Source of the DNA: Streptomyces nigrescens
Lineage (GTDB): Bacteria; Actinomycetota; Actinomycetes; Streptomycetales; Streptomycetaceae
Assembly (NCBI GenBank): GCA_024349765.1
Contig: AP026073.1
Span: forward strand, 2,356,001 to 2,420,000
Direction: 5' to 3'
Length of the DNA stretch: 64,000 nucleotides
Below, in pieces: positions 55,921-64,000 of this stretch (its first letter is position 1; each line of letters opens with the position of its first letter). Both the position numbers and the translations under genes were made by a program. The notes under the pieces were generated by a model. It was not told the DNA's origin. It made no database searches and saw nothing but the letters and a program-made list of their open reading frames with translations.

Positions 55921-56505
55921 TCAAGGTGCCGATGTGGGCCCCATCCGTACCTCGTACCCCAACTTCCCCTGGTGCACCAGAAAATCGGCATAGGGGCGCG
56001 AAGGATCCGCCGCGAAGTGCGCGCGCTCCGCCGGAATCCAGCCACTCCAGAACGCCGAGAGGCCCGGCCCGTCCCGGAGTTGCCCCCTTTCCCAGGAATG
56101 TTCGCGCGCCAGTTCCATCCACAGCAGACAGCTCAGGTACGGCCGCAGCGTCCGCCGTCCGGTGCCGACCCCCTCGACCAGGACGACCGGCGCGGGCGCC
56201 AGCGCACGCTCCTCGGTGAACTCCCCGCGCACCCAGTCGTAGACCCCGTACCGCGCCGTCCCGCCCCGGGACAGCGGCTCCACCACCTGGCTCCGGAACC
56301 GCTCGTCCCACGCGAACAGCTCCTCATGGGTGGCGAGGTCGTCGGTGTGCACCACCGGGGCATCTCCCAGCGCCCCGGCGAGCCGCTCGGCGAAGGTCGT
56401 CTTCCCCGAGCCGGCGTGGCCGTCCACCGCGATCAGCCGCACCGGTCCGCAGGCGGGCGGCAACGTGCGCAGCCGGGCGGCGAGCGGGGCCAGATCGTGA
56501 ACCAT
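55921..56505 (-). CDS. Uridine/cytidine kinase-like P-loop protein
   Basis: A 194-residue P-loop kinase-like protein. Walker A is IAVDGHAGSGKTTFAERLAGAL (first third), followed by VVHTDDLATHEELF, where the Asp pair resembles nucleoside or pantothenate kinases, and APVVLVEGVGTGRRTLRPYL as strand with Glu. It probably phosphorylates a nucleoside or related small molecule; family naming in databases is usually uridine kinase. The start ATG (complement 56503-56505) was chosen because upstream residues lack conservation. Confidence 0.78.
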   Translation of the reverse strand: MVHDLAPLAARLRTLPPACGPVRLIAVDGHAGSGKTTFAERLAGALGDAPVVHTDDLATHEELFAWDERFRSQVVEPLSRGGTARYGVYDWVRGEFTEERALAPAPVVLVEGVGTGRRTLRPYLSCLLWMELAREHSWERGQLRDGPGLSAFWSGWIPAERAHFAADPSRPYADFLVHQGKLGYEVRMGPTSAP

Positions 56506-56707
56506 CGCGCCAGCGTACGCCCCGGTCCGGCGCCCTCCCGCATGCCACTGGTGTGGACCAATATTCCCCGGGCGACGCGCGCCGCAGCGCCTTCCGAAGC
56601 AGGTCCGGAACAGCAATAGTTGAGCCACTGCCGTCCACCGCGGCCCGCCCGCCGCCCCGGCCCGGCCCGCCCACCCGATCGCACGCATCCGACTGGGGGA
56701 CCTCCAC

Positions 56708-58123
56708 ATGACCAGCTCCGCGCCCCGGCGCACCGTCCTGGCCGCCGCGCTCGCCGCCGCGGCCGGCGCCGCCACCCCCTTGGCCCTTGCGCACGCCGCC
56801 GACGAACCCCGCAGAACCGTCGCCGGCGCCGCCGGTACGGCGGCCCGGGACGCCACCGCCGACACCACCGCGCGCCGATCGAAGAGCCTCGTGGACTATC
56901 ACGCCTGGACCACCGCCGCCGACTGGGGCCGGGGCCACGCCGACGGCACCGCCGTCGCGCACGGCCCCCGCCCCGGCGTCCGCATCGCCCGCCCGGCCGG
57001 CACCGCCGACTACAAGGACCCGCACACCGGCCGGACCGCCGCCTGGGAGTACGCCACCTGGACCTCCCCGGTGCACGCCCTCGACGTCCCCGCCACCGAG
57101 GTCGTCGCCTCCTGGAACGCGCACACCCCGCCCGGCACCTGGATCACCGTCGAACTGCGGGGCACGTACAGCGACGGCACCGCGACGCCCTGGTACGTCA
57201 TGGGCCACTGGACGGCCGGGGACGGCGACGCGGACATCCGGCGGACCTCCGTCGACGGCCAGAAGGACGGCAAGAGCAGCATCTCCACCGACACCTTCGC
57301 CGTCGACGACCCCGCCGGCGGCCTCCGCCTCGCCTCGTACCGCCTCCGCCTCACCCTCCACCGCAAGCCCGGCACCCCGCTCACCCCCACGGTCTGGCGG
57401 CTCGGCGCGATGGGCTCGGACCTCCCCGACCGCTTCGAGGTACCGGCGTCCACGCCCGCCCGGGCCGGCCGCGAGCTGGTCGTCCCGCGCTACTCGCAGG
57501 AGATCCACAAGGGTCAGTACCCGCAGTACGACAACGGCGGCGAGGCCTGGTGCAGCCCCACCTCGTCCCAGATGATCATCGAGTACTGGGGCCGCCGGCC
57601 CACCCGGCAGCAGCTCTCCTGGGTCAACCCCGACTACGCCGACCCCCAGGTCTGCCATGCCGCCCGCTACACCTTCGACTACCAGTACGACGGCTGTGGC
57701 AACTGGCCCTTCAACGCCGCCTACGCCGCCACTTACCACGACCTCCAGGCCGTCGTCACCCGCCTCTCCTCCCTCAACGACGCCGAACGCCTGGTCCACG
57801 CCGGCATCCCGGTCATCACCTCCCAGTCCTTCCTGAAGACCGAACTCGACGGCGCGGGCTACGGCACCGCCGGCCATCTGATGACCGTCATCGGCTTCAC
57901 CAAGGACGGCGACGTCATCGCCAACGACCCGGCCTCCCCCGACGACCAGGCCGTCCGCCACATCTACCGCCGCCGGCAGTTCGAGAACATCTGGCTGCGG
58001 ACCAAGCGGAAGAACGCCGACGGCAAGACCGTCGGCGGTAGCGGCGGGGTCTGTTACCTCTACTTCCCGGCGCGGCCCAGTGCCGTGCAGCGCAGGGCGC
58101 TGCGCGCGGTCGGGGTCGTCTGA
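56708..58123 (+). CDS. Secreted C39-family peptidase-like protein (Tat signal)
   Basis: A 471-residue exported protein. The signal peptide starts SSAPRRTVLAAALAAAAGA with a twin arginine and ends near ALAHA. The middle region (about 55-245) is a beta-sandwich-like extension of unknown role. The C-terminal C39-like papain fold has the cysteine in NGGEAWCSPTSSQMII, the histidine in GTAGHLMTVIGF and Asn/Asp in VIANDPAS. It is not next to a bacteriocin transporter, so it is more likely an independent extracellular peptidase. A hairpin follows the gene. Confidence 0.85.
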   Translation: MTSSAPRRTVLAAALAAAAGAATPLALAHAADEPRRTVAGAAGTAARDATADTTARRSKSLVDYHAWTTAADWGRGHADGTAVAHGPRPGVRIARPAGTADYKDPHTGRTAAWEYATWTSPVHALDVPATEVVASWNAHTPPGTWITVELRGTYSDGTATPWYVMGHWTAGDGDADIRRTSVDGQKDGKSSISTDTFAVDDPAGGLRLASYRLRLTLHRKPGTPLTPTVWRLGAMGSDLPDRFEVPASTPARAGRELVVPRYSQEIHKGQYPQYDNGGEAWCSPTSSQMIIEYWGRRPTRQQLSWVNPDYADPQVCHAARYTFDYQYDGCGNWPFNAAYAATYHDLQAVVTRLSSLNDAERLVHAGIPVITSQSFLKTELDGAGYGTAGHLMTVIGFTKDGDVIANDPASPDDQAVRHIYRRRQFENIWLRTKRKNADGKTVGGSGGVCYLYFPARPSAVQRRALRAVGVV

Positions 58124-58158
58124 CGGCGGCCCGACGGGAAAGCCCCGAAAGCGCAAGG

Positions 58159-58196
58159 GCACGGCCAACTCCCGTTTCCCGGGGCGTTGGTCGTGC
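58159..58196 (+). terminator. Terminator after the C39 peptidase gene
   Basis: GCACGGCCAAC (58159-58169) pairs with GTTGGTCGTGC (58186-58196) with one G-U pair, and CTCCTTCTGCGTTTCC follows. Position 36 bp after the peptidase stop supports a factor-independent terminator. The remaining 175 bp before the next gene hold only its promoter region. Confidence 0.6.
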
Positions 58197-58371
58197 TCCT
58201 TCTGCGTTTCCGGAGGAATACCAGAGCCCGTAATGGGTGGCAAGGCAGGAGTTTTGGACAAGATGTGAACGAGCCTTGCCCCGGCCGGCGGTCGGCGCGT
58301 TCAATCGATCTTGATCACGGCAGTCAGGTACCTGGCTGCCGTGCGCCATGAGATCGAGGAGCGATTGCGTG

Positions 58372-62746
<4,375 letters not shown>

Positions 62747-62829
62747 CCCGGCCACCCCGGGCCCCACGGCCCGTCCCGCCCCGGCCGGCATCGCGCCCGG
62801 CCGGGGCGGCGCCGTAGAGGAGCAGGGGG

Positions 62830-63003
62830 ACCCCCACCCTCGTCGAGGCCGCCGCCGGCCCCCCGTTCGCCTGGGTGGACGACGGGATCGGCCCGCCCGA
62901 CCTCATCTGGATCGCCCGCCACCACCCGGGCCCCGCCCTCCCGCACCGCGCCGATCCGGCCAAGGGGCTCCTTCCGGACGACTTCGCCACGCTCGGGAAT
63001 TCG
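62830..63003 (+). pseudogene. HAD-domain protein, C-terminal remnant
   Basis: The stretch PFAWVDDGIG, PPDLIWIARHHPGPAL and DPAKGLLPDDFATLGN reads like the last third of a small actinobacterial HAD-domain protein of about 160-180 residues, with the DD pair of motif IV. Nothing before it belongs to that family: the sequence goes directly back to the icd downstream region, and no start codon fits. It is a 5'-deleted fragment. The rest of the 434-bp gap between icd and the VOC gene shows no other gene. Confidence 0.55.
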
Positions 63004-63180
63004 CCACGCTCCGGACACGGGCCGCCGACCGCGCCCCCGGAACGGGTGGTGGCCAGGGGAGGTGCCCCGACCGCACGGCGGCCCCCGGCGCGGTAGCGTC
63101 ACCCCGTCGGCACCGCCGCCCACGACCGCGCACACCGGTCACGGCGGCTCGGTCAGCACTTCTCACGGGGGAACACACGG

Positions 63181-63579
63181 ATGGAACTCGCCCAGGTCCG
63201 CCTGCTCGTCACGGACTTCCGCGGCTGCTACCGCTTCTACCGGGACGTGCTGGGTCTCACCCCGCAGTTCGAGGCCGAGGACGGCCCGTACGCCAAGTTC
63301 ACCTGCGACCGGGGCTCCGCGGGCATCGCCCTCCAGGACCGCGCGCAGCTGGCCCAGGTCCTCGCCGACCTGGCGGCACCCCCGGCCGGACACCGCGCCC
63401 TCGTCGCGTTGCGCGTCGACGACCTCGACGGCTACTGCGCCGAGCTCACCGGGCGCGGCGCGGTCCTGGACCACGGCCCGGCCCCGATGACCGACCGGAT
63501 GCGGGTGGCCCACCTCAGGGACCCCGAGGGCAACCTCCTCGAACTCCAGCAGTGGCTGGCGCCGCGCACCGCCGGCTGA
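63181..63579 (+). CDS. VOC family (glyoxalase/bleomycin-resistance fold) protein
   Basis: A 132-residue protein with two beta-alpha-beta-beta-beta modules of the vicinal-oxygen-chelate fold. The first begins AQVRLLVTDFRGCYRFYRDVLGL and the second includes HLRDPEGNLLELQQWL, the usual metal-binding Glu end. The fold covers glyoxalases, dioxygenases and antibiotic-binding resistance proteins; the role here is unknown. The ATG follows ACGGGGG. It is convergent with the HAD gene. Confidence 0.87.
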   Translation: MELAQVRLLVTDFRGCYRFYRDVLGLTPQFEAEDGPYAKFTCDRGSAGIALQDRAQLAQVLADLAAPPAGHRALVALRVDDLDGYCAELTGRGAVLDHGPAPMTDRMRVAHLRDPEGNLLELQQWLAPRTAG

Positions 63580-63601
63580 CCCGGCCCGGGCCGGGTGCCG
63601 C

Positions 63602-64000
63602 TCACCCCACCAGGTCCAGCACCGGGCGCAGCCCGTCCGGCCGGCGCTCCACCGGCAGATGGTCCACCGGCAGGTAGGCGCAGCCGAGCGCGGTCGCCCC
63701 GCCGTCCGCCGTACGGTCGTCGCCCACCATCAGCACGGTCGACGGGTCCAGGCCCAGCTCCCGGCAGGCCACCGCGAACAGCCGCGGATCCGGCTTCTGC
63801 AGGCCGTGCTCGAACGACAGCACACAGCTGTCCAGATAACGGGCCAGGCCGTGCGCGCGCAGCACCGGCCGCAGGTCCCAGCCGATGTTGCTCAGCACGC
63901 CGGTCCGGACGCCCCGCCGGCGCAGCTCCGCCAGCACCTCGGCGGCGTCCGGGTAGGGCCGCCAGGCCGCCGCCGTCATATGACGTGCGTAGAGCGCGTC
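63602..64000 (-). CDS. HAD-superfamily hydrolase (N-terminus beyond window)
   Basis: The C-terminal part of a haloacid-dehalogenase-like hydrolase. Motif II is visible as GVLSNIGWD, the motif III Lys as GLQKPDPRLFAVA, and motif IV as VLMVGDDRTADGGATALG. The nucleophile motif DxD must lie to the right of the window; the frame is open to base 64000 (DALYARHM reads upstream of the apparent ATG at 63979), so that ATG is internal. It probably removes phosphate from a small metabolite. Confidence 0.85.
   Translation of the reverse strand, partial: DALYARHMTAAAWRPYPDAAEVLAELRRRGVRTGVLSNIGWDLRPVLRAHGLARYLDSCVLSFEHGLQKPDPRLFAVACRELGLDPSTVLMVGDDRTADGGATALGCAYLPVDHLPVERRPDGLRPVLDLVG

Noticed and set aside
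62875-63096. A 73-codon open frame after icd as an independent small gene
   Set aside because: Its first part is the inside of a HAD-like domain and the rest is out-of-family sequence, so it is better explained as a gene fragment.

Overview
This window is chromosomal DNA from a high-GC actinomycete, almost certainly Streptomyces or a close relative such as Kitasatospora. The signs are very high third-position GC, frequent GTG starts, many start/stop overlaps (ATGA, GTGA), rare TTA codons confined to regulatory-type genes, a SARP regulator, and a housekeeping riboflavin/histidine block.

Layout. (1) 1-7.6 kb, amino-acid and amine metabolism: the end of an APC permease with an AsnC regulator, a SnoaL-like gene remnant, a divergent MFS exporter/LysR pair, a nitrilase-family amidohydrolase followed by a flavin amine/amino-acid oxidase, and an LLM flavin oxidoreductase. 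(2) 7.7-10.7 kb: a DUF5995-type gene, a secreted phospholipase A2 and an NCS2 nucleobase permease. A perfect 30-bp palindrome lies between the first two. (3) 10.9-40.4 kb: a nonribosomal peptide biosynthetic gene cluster. (4) 40.4-44.4 kb: thioesterase, a divergent MFS/ROK pair and an SDR. (5) 44.6-50.9 kb: FMN riboswitch, ribD-ribE-ribM-ribBA-ribH, then hisE-hisG and a PH-domain protein. (6) 51-64 kb: two CNNM/CorC proteins, an EccA-like AAA+ ATPase, a small kinase, a secreted C39 peptidase, an amidinotransferase, a truncated GNAT next to a 57-bp repeat array, monomeric isocitrate dehydrogenase, a HAD remnant, a VOC protein and a partial HAD hydrolase.

The cluster is the most interesting part. 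An ATP-grasp ligase, a group IV PLP decarboxylase and a free-standing acyl carrier protein form a set like butirosin BtrJ/BtrK/BtrI, which makes 4-aminobutyryl-ACP from glutamyl-ACP. Here the set sits in one translationally coupled operon with a KASIII, a second KASIII-fold protein without the usual cysteine, a C-terminal-only acyl-CoA-dehydrogenase-like protein and a full acyl-CoA dehydrogenase. This suggests an ACP-bound amino acid is decarboxylated, remodelled and passed to the NRPS. NRPS1 reads C-A-T-E-C-T, and its second module has no adenylation domain. NRPS2 reads C-A-T-C-A-T-TE. The first A-domain pocket (DVWEMTADDK) looks like a small diamino-acid pocket, which fits the SbnA-like PLP enzyme encoded just upstream. 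MbtH, a Sfp-type PPTase, an ABC ATPase and its probable ABC-2 permease (at opposite ends), a SARP, a histidine kinase and a NarL-type response regulator complete the cluster.

Regulation is readable from the DNA. Three promoters (before mbtH, before the KASIII operon and before the SbnA/NRPS operon) each carry three heptamers ending in TCA at exact 11-bp spacing, with a candidate -10 hexamer at the same distance. These are candidate sites for the cluster's own SARP. The SARP, the histidine kinase and an MMPL-like membrane gene all contain TTA codons, so bldA control is likely.
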